The position numbers and the translations under genes were made by a program. Shown here piece by piece: positions 20,778 through 28,160 of a stretch of DNA of 64,000 bases. The stretch's first letter is position 1, and every line of letters begins with the position of its first letter. Origin of the DNA: Gemmatimonadota bacterium (GTDB taxonomy: Bacteria > Gemmatimonadota > Gemmatimonadetes > Gemmatimonadales > GWC2-71-9); NCBI GenBank assembly GCA_022710485.1, contig JAKLGU010000006.1, forward strand, positions 62,001 to 126,000, read 5' to 3'. Under the pieces are notes generated by a model. That model made no database searches and had not been told where the DNA came from. It saw only the letters and a program-made list of their open reading frames with translations.

Positions 20778-21839
20778 TTACCCTGGCATCCACATCGGCC
20801 GCATCCCGCCGACCTGCTGCAGCCGCCCCTCGGCCAGCCGGTCCGCCGCGAGGTACGACGGGATCTTCTTCTCGGCGGCCAGGTCGTACACCCGGAGCAG
20901 GGTGTCGTAGATCTCGCCCGCCTTCTTCTTCGACCGCTCGGCCGTCCAGCCGTGGATCTCCCCGTACACGTTGATCAGGCCGCCGCCGTTGATGACGTAG
21001 TCCGGCGCGTACAGGATCCCCTTGGCCGCAAGCGCGTCGCCGTGCCGCTCTTCGGCGAGCTGGTTGTTGGCGCCGCCCGCCACGATGCCGACCTTGAGGC
21101 GCTTCAGCGTGTCGTCGTTGATGACCGCCCCGAGCGCGCAAGGGGCGAAGATGTCGGCAGGCTGGTCGTAGATCTTGTCCGCCGCGACGGCCGAGGCCCC
21201 GGTGGCTTCCACCACCTTCTTGACCTTCGCCTCGTCCACATCGGTGACGATCAGCTTGACCCCCTCGGCCTTCAGGTAGCTGCAGAGGTACTGCCCGACG
21301 TGGCCGCACCCCTGGACCAGCACCGTCTTGCCTTTCAGCGAATCGCTGCCCCACTGCGCCTTGGCGGTGGCCTTGATGCCGACGTACACGCCGTGCGCGG
21401 TGACCGGCGACGGATCGCCGGACAGCCCGGTCAGCCCGGCCACGTGGTTCGTCTCGTAGTGGACGAACTCCATGTCGGCCGGGCTGGTCCCGACGTCCTC
21501 GGCGGTGATGTACCGGCCGCCGAGCGACTCGACGAACCGGCCGTGGGCCCGGAACACCGCCTCGCGGTCGGTCCGCTTGTTGTTGCCGATGATGACCGAC
21601 TTGCCGCCGCCGAGGCTCAACCCGGCCACCGCGGCCTTGTAGGTCATGCCGCGCGCCAGGCGCAGGGCGTCGGTGATGGCGGCGTCCGTCGACTCGTACT
21701 GCCAGAAGCGGGTACCGCCCAGCGCGGGGCCGAGGGTCGTGTCGTGGATGGCGATGATGCCGAAGTAGCCGCAGGCAGGCTCGTGGCAAAAGACCACCTG
21801 CTCGTGGCCGTATCCGGCGATGTCCTTGAAGAGATCCAT
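20778..21839 (-). CDS. Leucine dehydrogenase-type Glu/Leu/Phe/Val dehydrogenase
   Basis: 353 residues, the length of leucine dehydrogenases rather than glutamate dehydrogenases. The N-terminal domain has [10 protein letters not shown] and [12 protein letters not shown] with the catalytic Lys. The Rossmann domain has [13 protein letters not shown], and the C-terminal part has [21 protein letters not shown] and [14 protein letters not shown]. It would deaminate branched-chain amino acids with NAD. It sits beside hbd and thiolase genes, which suggests a role in amino-acid and acyl-CoA catabolism. The ATG at 21839 begins the conserved [17 protein letters not shown]. Confidence 0.92.
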   Translation of the reverse strand: MDLFKDIAGYGHEQVVFCHEPACGYFGIIAIHDTTLGPALGGTRFWQYESTDAAITDALRLARGMTYKAAVAGLSLGGGKSVIIGNNKRTDREAVFRAHGRFVESLGGRYITAEDVGTSPADMEFVHYETNHVAGLTGLSGDPSPVTAHGVYVGIKATAKAQWGSDSLKGKTVLVQGCGHVGQYLCSYLKAEGVKLIVTDVDEAKVKKVVEATGASAVAADKIYDQPADIFAPCALGAVINDDTLKRLKVGIVAGGANNQLAEERHGDALAAKGILYAPDYVINGGGLINVYGEIHGWTAERSKKKAGEIYDTLLRVYDLAAEKKIPSYLAADRLAEGRLQQVGGMRPMWMPG

Positions 21840-21906
21840 GGCAGCGCTCACTGGGAGATGGCGGTGGAGGCGCCGGCCCGGAAGGTCCGGCCGGCGGTCG
21901 ATGATG

Positions 21907-22755
21907 TCACTTGGCGTACTCGTAGAAGCCGCGGCCGCTCTTTCGGCCGAGGTGTCCCGCCGCCACCATGCGGCGGAGCAACGGACAGGCGCGGTACTTG
22001 TCGTCCCCCAGCCCCTTGTGCAGCACCTCGAGGATGGCGAGGCAGACATCGAGCCCGATGAAATCGGCCAGCGCGAGCGGCCCCATCGGGTGCGCCATGC
22101 CGAGCTTCATGACGGTGTCGATGGACTCCGGCGTGGCCACCCCTTCCATGACGCAGAAGATGGCCTCGTTGATCATCGGCATCAGCACCCGGTTGGACAC
22201 GAATCCCGGATAGTCGTTCACCTCCACGGGGATCTTCCCGAGCGCCCGCGAGGTCTCCATCGTCCAGGCGGCGGTCGCGTCGGTGGTCGCGTGCCCCCGG
22301 ATGACCTCCACGAGCTGCATGACCGGCACCGGATTCATGAAGTGCATGCCGATGACCTGGCCGGGGCGCCTGGTCCGGGCGGCGATCTCGGTGATCGAGA
22401 TGGAGCTGGTGTTCGTGGCGAGGATGGCCGCGGGGTTGGCGATCCGGTCGAGCTGCTCGAAGAGGGAAAACTTGATGTCGGGGCGCTCCGACGCCGCCTC
22501 GATCACCACCTCCGCCGGCGCGGCGGCGTCGAGCGACAGGTGCGGGGAGATCCGTCCCATGACCTCGTCGGCCTGGGCGGCCGTCACCGTCCCCTTCTTG
22601 ACCTGCCGGTCCAGGTTGCCGCGGATGGTGGCCATCCCGCGGTCCAGCGCCGGTTGGGCGACGTCGATCAGCGCCACCTCCCACCCGCTCTGCGCAAAGA
22701 CGTGGGCGATCCCGTTGCCCATGGTCCCCGCGCCGACCACCGCTGCCTTCCTCAT
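21907..22755 (-). CDS. 3-hydroxybutyryl-CoA dehydrogenase
   Basis: 282 residues. The N-terminal NAD domain has [19 protein letters not shown]; the catalytic-site segments are [14 protein letters not shown] and [17 protein letters not shown]; the C-terminal domain has [19 protein letters not shown] and [21 protein letters not shown]. It oxidises 3-hydroxyacyl-CoA in short-chain fatty-acid or butyrate metabolism. The ATG at 22755 overlaps the CPBP gene stop (ATGA). With the thiolase at 24.2-25.4 kb it makes two consecutive steps of the same pathway. Confidence 0.95.
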   Translation of the reverse strand: MRKAAVVGAGTMGNGIAHVFAQSGWEVALIDVAQPALDRGMATIRGNLDRQVKKGTVTAAQADEVMGRISPHLSLDAAAPAEVVIEAASERPDIKFSLFEQLDRIANPAAILATNTSSISITEIAARTRRPGQVIGMHFMNPVPVMQLVEVIRGHATTDATAAWTMETSRALGKIPVEVNDYPGFVSNRVLMPMINEAIFCVMEGVATPESIDTVMKLGMAHPMGPLALADFIGLDVCLAILEVLHKGLGDDKYRACPLLRRMVAAGHLGRKSGRGFYEYAK

Positions 22756-23639
22756 GCCGTCCCCTCCCCCTTCGGTATCCAGCGGATCGCCACGGCGATC
22801 GCGCCGATCATGGCCACGGAGGCGAGCACCCCACCCTCGGGCCCGAATGCCCCTCCACTCAGCCAGGCGGGCCCGCCCGGGCTGTACTCGAGTACCGGAA
22901 TCGCCAGCGGCAAGCCGCTGACCGGTGCCCCCAGCGCCGCCAGCGACAGGTTCCAGCCGAGATGCGCGCCCCACGCCGCCCAGATGCCGCCCGGCGCGAA
23001 GAACACGGTGCCGAGCAGGAGGCCTGCGAGGCCGATGTTCGCCAGCCCCAGCGGAGTCACTTCGGGGTTGCCCCAGTGGGACAACCCGAACAGCGCCGAG
23101 GTGACGAGGATCGCCTTCCCACGTCCGATCACGCCCGCCAACAGCACGAGGGGCAGGCCGCGGAAGATGATCTCCTCGCTGAGCGCCGGCAGGGCCAGCG
23201 CGCCTGCCGTGAGCGCCGCCGAGCGGCTCCAGTCGAGGAAAGTGCCCTCGCCGGTGCTCCAGTGCGCTCCCGCCACGCCGAGTCCGAGCGTCATCGCCAG
23301 CGCGGCGGCCGCGAGGCCGAGCAGCATCCCCCTCCCGAACCAGGACCCCGTCGGGCCCGTCCCCTTCCAGCGGAGCTCTTCCCAGCTGCGCCCGACCACG
23401 CGGTGCCCGATGTGGTACGTCGCAATCCCGAAGCCGACGGTCAGCCCTGCGCCCTGCGCGAACGCCTGCAGGAGGCCCGGGGAGGAAAACCAGTTGGCGT
23501 CGGCCTTGCCCTGGATCAGCGCGCCGAGGCCCAGCACCGCCGCGATCCCGAGTACGAGTCCCTCAACGCCAAAGGCGACCGACCAGCCGATCGCCTTGAG
23601 CAGGCCCTTCCATCCGCCGCCGAGTTCTCGACGGCTCAA
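22752..23639 (-). CDS. CPBP-family intramembrane metalloprotease
   Basis: 295 residues with seven to eight hydrophobic segments. The Abi/CAAX-protease motifs are intact: motif 1 [11 protein letters not shown] (EExxxR) near residue 155, motif 2 FGLSHWGNP (FxxxH), and a later HLGWN. The substrate is unknown; bacterial members include bacteriocin-immunity and sigma-regulator proteases. It overlaps bioY (4 nt) and hbd (4 nt), so it seems to be part of this operon rather than a free unit. Confidence 0.88.
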   Translation of the reverse strand: MSRRELGGGWKGLLKAIGWSVAFGVEGLVLGIAAVLGLGALIQGKADANWFSSPGLLQAFAQGAGLTVGFGIATYHIGHRVVGRSWEELRWKGTGPTGSWFGRGMLLGLAAAALAMTLGLGVAGAHWSTGEGTFLDWSRSAALTAGALALPALSEEIIFRGLPLVLLAGVIGRGKAILVTSALFGLSHWGNPEVTPLGLANIGLAGLLLGTVFFAPGGIWAAWGAHLGWNLSLAALGAPVSGLPLAIPVLEYSPGGPAWLSGGAFGPEGGVLASVAMIGAIAVAIRWIPKGEGTA

Positions 23640-24205
23640 GGCAGCTTGGCCAGCTTCGGCGAGATCCCCGTCACCAGCGCTGCCGCGAGTCCCACCTTGA
23701 GGAGGCTGACCGGGAGGAAGGGCACCGAGCCGAGCCGGAAGGCCGCGGCGAGGTCGCCGTTCAGCAGCGCCAGCTGCGCCACGCCGCCGGCGTGGATGAC
23801 GAGCATCCCGAGCAGGGCGCCGAGCAGGGCCCGGGCAAACCCGCCGCGAGCCGCGAGTGCGCCCGCCACGAAGGCGGCCACGGGAAAGGCGAGCAGATAT
23901 CCACCAGTCGGCCCCAGGAGCCAGGCCAGCCCGAATCCGCCGCCCGCAAAGACCGGCAGGCCGGCGATGCCCAGCGCGAGGTAGGTGACGAGCGCCGCGA
24001 GGCCGGCCGCCGGACCGAGCAATCCGCCGACGGTGAGCACCGCCAGGTCCTGGAGCGTGACCGGCACCGGGGTGAACGGGAGCGGAACGCGCACCTGCGC
24101 CGCCAGCGCGACCACGAGCGCGCCGACGGCGATGGCGAACAGGCGCCGGCCGGTGGAGGAAGCGGGAACCGCGGGCAGGGCCCGGGAGTCGGTCTGGCTG
24201 GTCAC
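23636..24205 (-). CDS. bioY: Biotin transporter BioY
   Basis: 189 residues with six membrane segments. The BioY S-component pattern is seen in AAQVRVPLPFTPVPVTLQDL and LGPTGGYLLAFPVAAFVAGAL, with a final SVPFLPVSLLKVGLAAAL. It takes up biotin, alone or with an ECF module (not in this window). The GTG start at 24205 overlaps the thiolase stop (GTGA). Its place among acyl-CoA genes fits the biotin need of acyl-CoA carboxylases, which is inference. Confidence 0.92.
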   Translation of the reverse strand: MTSQTDSRALPAVPASSTGRRLFAIAVGALVVALAAQVRVPLPFTPVPVTLQDLAVLTVGGLLGPAAGLAALVTYLALGIAGLPVFAGGGFGLAWLLGPTGGYLLAFPVAAFVAGALAARGGFARALLGALLGMLVIHAGGVAQLALLNGDLAAAFRLGSVPFLPVSLLKVGLAAALVTGISPKLAKLP

Positions 24206-25389
24206 ATTGCCTCCACGCTGAGCGCCACGGCGTTGCCGCCGCCGAGGCAAAGGGTTGCGAGGCCTGTCCCGACGCCGCGGTCTTTCATGGCGTGGAGCAG
24301 GGTGGTGAGCACGCGGGCGCCCGAGGCGCCGATCGGGTGGCCGAGGGCAACGGCGCCCCCCCGGACGTTGACGCGCGACCAGTCCCAGCCGAGGGCGCGG
24401 CCGTTGGCGAGGGCCTGCACGGCGAACGCCTCGTTCGCCTCGATCAGGCCGTAGTCCTTGATGGCGGTGCCCGCCTTCTTCATCAGGTTCTGCACGGCGA
24501 GGATCGGCGCGAAGAAGAGCTCCTTCGGCTCGCCGCCGCCCGTCGCATACGCGGTGACCCGCGCGCGCGGCGCGAGGCCGTGCGCCTTCGCGAAGGCGAG
24601 GGACGTCACGACCAGCGCGCTCGCGCCGTCGTTGAGCCCTGGCGCGTTGCCTGCCGTGACGCTGCCGTCCTTCTGGAAGACCGGCTTGAGCTTGGCGAGC
24701 GCCTCGAGGGTGGTGTCCTTGCGGGGTGATTCGTCGGTGTCCACGACGGTCGGGCCCTTCTTGCCGGGGACCTCGACCGGCACAATTTCCGCCTTGAATT
24801 CCCCGGCCTCGATCGCCGCCACCGCCTTCTGGTGGCTCTCGAACGCGAAGCGGTCCTGGTCCGCCCGGGAGACGCCCGCCTTGGCGGCGGTGTACTCGGC
24901 GTAGACGCCCATGTGGTTGTCGCCGAAGCTGTCCCAGAGCCCGTCGTGGATCATCCCGTCGAGCATCGTCTGGTTGCCGGCCTTGATGCCGTTCCGCAGC
25001 CCGAACAGGTAGTGGGGCGACGCGGACATCGCCTCCTGGCCGCCGGCCACCACGCACTGGGCGTCGCCGGCCTTGATTGCCTGGGCCGCGAGCATCACCG
25101 CCTTGAGGCCGGATCCGCACACCTTGTTGATGGTCAGCGCCGGGACGACGCCGGGGACCCCCGCATGGATCATGGCCTGGCGGGCCGAGGCCTGACCCGC
25201 CCCGCCCTGGAGCACATGCCCCATGATGACCTCGTCCACGGCGGCGGGATCCACGGCGGCGCGGCGGAGGGCCTCACGAATGACAACGGCCCCGAGCTGC
25301 GGGGCCGAAAAGGACGACAGGCCGCCGAGATAGCGCCCGATGGGAGTGCGGACGGCGGAGACCAGAACCGGCGTTGTGGAGTCGCTCAC
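24202..25389 (-). CDS. Acetyl-CoA acetyltransferase (thiolase)
   Basis: 395 residues. Active-site motifs are NKVCGSGLKAVMLAAQAI (acyl-accepting Cys near 88), GGQEAMSASPHYL, ANEAFAVQAL, NVRGGAVALGHPIGASGARVL and, at the C-terminus, ATLCLGGGNAVAL (second Cys). It makes or cleaves acetoacetyl-CoA. The GTG at 25389 begins at VSDSTTPVLVSAVRTPIG; the upstream extension is not conserved. It is the first gene of a chain thiolase-bioY-CPBP-hbd-leucine dehydrogenase. Confidence 0.95.
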   Translation of the reverse strand: MSDSTTPVLVSAVRTPIGRYLGGLSSFSAPQLGAVVIREALRRAAVDPAAVDEVIMGHVLQGGAGQASARQAMIHAGVPGVVPALTINKVCGSGLKAVMLAAQAIKAGDAQCVVAGGQEAMSASPHYLFGLRNGIKAGNQTMLDGMIHDGLWDSFGDNHMGVYAEYTAAKAGVSRADQDRFAFESHQKAVAAIEAGEFKAEIVPVEVPGKKGPTVVDTDESPRKDTTLEALAKLKPVFQKDGSVTAGNAPGLNDGASALVVTSLAFAKAHGLAPRARVTAYATGGGEPKELFFAPILAVQNLMKKAGTAIKDYGLIEANEAFAVQALANGRALGWDWSRVNVRGGAVALGHPIGASGARVLTTLLHAMKDRGVGTGLATLCLGGGNAVALSVEAM

Positions 25390-25457
25390 AGTGCATCCAG
25401 GTGTTGAAGAAATCGTCAGCTCAAAGATACTCGCCGGACGGGCCCTCCGCGAGGTGA

Positions 25458-25558
25458 CTTCTGTCATCGCGAGGAGGCTCCCCGCCGGGGGCCGACGAAG
25501 CGATCTCGGGCAGGCACGAGATTGCTTCGGCCACTGCGTGGCCTCGCAATGACAGAAG
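25458..25558. repeat. Nested palindromic element (REP/MITE-like)
   Basis: Outer arms of 17 nt, CTTCTGTCATCGCGAGG at 25458-25474 and its complement at 25542-25558, differ at one position. An inner inverted repeat, GCCGA-GAAGC-ATCTCG against CGAGATTGCTTCGGC, lies at about 25491-25532. The TGTCATTGCGAGG and CGAAGCAATCTCG words recur as dispersed palindromic repeats in many unrelated bacterial genomes. It fills the 171-nt gap between thrS and the thiolase gene, where it may end transcription or fold the RNA. No coding capacity. Confidence 0.8.
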
Positions 25559-25560
25559 GG

Positions 25561-27486
25561 CTACACCTCCAGCGCCCTGCTTCGTATCCGCTCGACCACC
25601 CGCGCCACGAACGTCTCCACCGGCACCACCTCCTGCTTGTTGCCGGCGCCGCGCACCCGAATCGCGACGGTGTCCGCCTCGGCCTCCCGCTGCCCGACCA
25701 CCGCCATGTAGGGGACCTTGCCGACCTCCCCCTCGCGAATCCGGTAGTTCAGGGTGGAGTTGCCGGCGTCGAGCGTCGCCCGGACCCCGGCCGCCCGCAA
25801 GCGCGCCACGACCGTGCCCGCCGCCGCCGCCTGCTCGTCGGAAATTGGCAGCACCCGGACCTGCTCGGGCGAGAGCCAGACCGGGAACGCGCCGGCGAAG
25901 TGCTCGATCAGGATGGCGATGAACCGCTCGAAGGAGCCGCACATGGCGCGGTGGATGACCACCGGCCGGTGTTCCGCGTTGTCCTCGCCAACGTACCCGA
26001 GGTCGAACCGCTCCGGCGCGGCGTAATCCAGCTGAATGGTGCCCAGCTGCCACTTTCGGCCGATCGAGTCGGAGACGTCGAAGTCGATCTTGGGTCCGTA
26101 GAACGCCCCGTCCCCGGCCTTGAGTTCGTACGCGTGCCCCGTCGCCTCGAGGGCGGCGCGCAGGTCGGCCTCGGCGCGGTCCCACATTGCGTCCTCGCCG
26201 ATCCGCTGCTCGGGGCGGGTGGCGAACTTCAGCGTGGCCGTGAGCCCGAAGGTGGCGTAGACGTCGAGGATCATCCGGGTCAGTGCCCGCACCTCGCCGG
26301 CGATCTGGTCGGGACGGAGGTAGATGTGGCAGTCGTCCTGCTGGAACTGCCGCACCCGGGTGAGCCCGGACAGCGCCCCGGTCACCTCGTTCCGGTGCAG
26401 CACGTCGAAGGTGGCGTAACGCACCGGCAGTTCACGGTACGAGTGCTTCCGCATGCCATAGAGCAAGTGGTGGCTCGGGCAGTTCATCGGCTTCAGCGAG
26501 AAGTCGTGCTCGCCCGACTCGCTGTCGAGCACCATGAACATGTTCTCGCGGTACTTGCCCCAGTGCCCGGACCGTTCCCAGAGGATCTTGTTGTAGAGCA
26601 GTGGCGTCTTGATCTCCTGGTAATCGGCCCGCTGCTGGAGTTCGCGGATATAGTCGTTGACCTCGCGGTAGATCGTCGTGCCGCGGTCGGTCCAGAAGGC
26701 CGAGCCCGGCGACGAGGGATGGAACACGAAGAGATCGAGTTCCTTCCCGAGGCGCCGGTGGTCGCGCTTCCGGGCCTCCTCCAGCCGGTGGAGGTAGGCG
26801 GCGAGGTCTTCCTTCTTGAACCAGGCCGTCCCGTAGATGCGCTGCAGCATCTGGCGGCGCTCGTCGCCCCGCCAGTAGGCGCCCGCGCCGTGAAGGAGCT
26901 TGAAGTGCTTGAGCCGGCCCGTGGAGGGGATGTGCGGCCCGCGGCACAGGTCCTGGAAGGGACCGTCGGTGTAGACGGAAATCACCTCGTCGTCGCCCAG
27001 CTCGCTGATCCGCTCGAGCTTGAGCGGGTCGTCGGCGAAGCGCCGGTTGGCCTCGCCGCGATCCACCACCTCGCGCCGGAACGGGTAATCGCGCTCGACG
27101 ACCTCCGCCATCTTCTGCTCGATGGCCTCGAGGTCCTCCGGCGTGAAGGGCCGCGGCACGTCAAAGTCGTAATAGAAACCGTCCTCGATCGGCGGCCCGA
27201 AGCCGATGCCGGCGCCGGGGAAGAGCTCGCGGACCGCGGTGGCGAGGATGTGCGCCGTGCTGTGCCGCAGGACCTCGAGCGCGTCCGGGTCGCGATCGGT
27301 CAGAATCGCGAAGCCGGCATCCCGTGCGATCGGGCGGTCGAGGTCCCAGACGGCGCCGTCCACCCGCGCGGCGATCGCGGCCTTGGCCAGGCCGGGGCCG
27401 ATCATCTGGGCCACGTCGCGGCTGGTGGTCCCGGCGGGCACTTCCCGCACCGAATTGTCGGGAAGCGTGAGGCGAATCTGCGTCAT
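25561..27486 (-). CDS. thrS: Threonine-tRNA ligase
   Basis: 641 residues, normal length. Domains: TGS (about 1-62), editing domain with HSTAHILATAV (about 75-225), class II catalytic core with ERSGHWGKYRENMF, KPMNCPSHHLLY (zinc Cys), TRVRQFQQDDCHIY and the motif 3 Arg in RAMCGSFERFIAILIEH, and anticodon-binding domain (about 540-641). The ATG at 27486 overlaps a 50-residue upstream ORF by ATGA, so thrS is probably translated by coupling to it. Confidence 0.98.
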   Translation of the reverse strand: MTQIRLTLPDNSVREVPAGTTSRDVAQMIGPGLAKAAIAARVDGAVWDLDRPIARDAGFAILTDRDPDALEVLRHSTAHILATAVRELFPGAGIGFGPPIEDGFYYDFDVPRPFTPEDLEAIEQKMAEVVERDYPFRREVVDRGEANRRFADDPLKLERISELGDDEVISVYTDGPFQDLCRGPHIPSTGRLKHFKLLHGAGAYWRGDERRQMLQRIYGTAWFKKEDLAAYLHRLEEARKRDHRRLGKELDLFVFHPSSPGSAFWTDRGTTIYREVNDYIRELQQRADYQEIKTPLLYNKILWERSGHWGKYRENMFMVLDSESGEHDFSLKPMNCPSHHLLYGMRKHSYRELPVRYATFDVLHRNEVTGALSGLTRVRQFQQDDCHIYLRPDQIAGEVRALTRMILDVYATFGLTATLKFATRPEQRIGEDAMWDRAEADLRAALEATGHAYELKAGDGAFYGPKIDFDVSDSIGRKWQLGTIQLDYAAPERFDLGYVGEDNAEHRPVVIHRAMCGSFERFIAILIEHFAGAFPVWLSPEQVRVLPISDEQAAAAGTVVARLRAAGVRATLDAGNSTLNYRIREGEVGKVPYMAVVGQREAEADTVAIRVRGAGNKQEVVPVETFVARVVERIRSRALEV

Positions 27487-27635
27487 GGGCTGGTGTCCTG
27501 CATGATCGGCGTCACGATCGGCTCCGACCGGGGCGCATAACGGAAATAGAGGGCAATCCCGGCGACGATCAGCACCGCCACGAGGAGCCAGCGGGCGAGT
27601 TCACCGGCAGGAATCCGGGAGCGTTCGTCGGCCAT
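27483..27635 (-). CDS. 50-residue single-pass membrane microprotein upstream of thrS
   Basis: ATG at 27635 to TGA at 27483, 50 residues: a short charged head (MADERSRIPAGELAR), one membrane segment (WLLVAVLIVAGIALYF) and a tail RYAPRSEPIVTPIMQDTSP. The stop overlaps the thrS ATG (ATGA), the same coupling used by real gene pairs in this window, which argues that it is translated. No family recognised. No strong ribosome binding site is visible. Confidence 0.6.
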   Translation of the reverse strand: MADERSRIPAGELARWLLVAVLIVAGIALYFRYAPRSEPIVTPIMQDTSP

Positions 27636-27690
27636 GTGACACCCCGGGAACGAGGAGAAACGGTACCTGCGCCTTCACGAGCGAACGTGT

Positions 27691-27698
27691 TAACTTAA
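27691..27698 (+). promoter_or_regulatory. Candidate -7 box TAACTTAA before the BON-domain gene
   Basis: TAACTTAA lies 30 nt before the start in the 93-nt gap between divergent genes. It shares TAACTT with the box at 63396. No -35 is clear. An alternative is TTAACT-N17-TATTTG in the same stretch. Confidence 0.3.
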
Positions 27699-27728
27699 CG
27701 CGTCTTAGCCAATATTTGCACAAGGAGC

Positions 27729-28160
27729 ATGCGAGTGAAGCGGGAGCGTTTGAGCTCGTCCGAGGCGCTGGGCTGGTCGCTGGTCGGATTCGGCGCCGGG
27801 ATCGTCGGCGGGCTGTGGGCCGCCGGCCGGCTCGGCCGGGTCACCCGGGGCCGGCTGGCCGACGAGGTGCGGGCGGTGCGGACTCCCGACGGTGCGTCGG
27901 CCGTCGCCCTCGCCGACTCGGTCCGCCAGGCGCTGCAGGCGGACCCCGCCCTGGCGCCCCATGGGCTGCGCGCCGTCGCGGTGACCCGGGGGACGGTCGA
28001 GCTGACGGGCTGGGTGCCCGATCGCCGAACCCGTGCCCACGCCGTCCGCGTCGCGTCACAGGTGGACGGGCTGGCCGACCTCATCAACAGCCTCCTGGTG
28101 CAGGGCGAGGACAATGTCGGCGCGCCGCCCGAACTCTCGCTCGAAGGCCGTTCCGCATGA
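27729..28160 (+). CDS. BON-domain protein
   Basis: 143 residues from the ATG at 27729. AAGGAG sits only 1 nt before this ATG but 7 nt before an in-frame GTG at 27735, so the GTG may be the true start (141 residues). A hydrophobic Gly-rich segment (about 15-32) is followed by a BON domain (about 60-125; LADSVRQALQADPAL, VTRGTVELTGWVPD, SQVDGLADLINSL). BON domains bind phospholipids or peptidoglycan-linked structures. The stop overlaps valS (ATGA). Confidence 0.8.
   Translation: MRVKRERLSSSEALGWSLVGFGAGIVGGLWAAGRLGRVTRGRLADEVRAVRTPDGASAVALADSVRQALQADPALAPHGLRAVAVTRGTVELTGWVPDRRTRAHAVRVASQVDGLADLINSLLVQGEDNVGAPPELSLEGRSA

Noticed and set aside
24200-24210. A BirA operator or biotin-responsive leader before bioY
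   Set aside because: bioY overlaps the thiolase gene directly and has no untranslated leader; no BirA-type dyad was found.
25522-27540. A 672-codon plus-strand frame opposite thrS
   Set aside because: Antiparallel shadow of a fully conserved thrS with all motifs on the minus strand.
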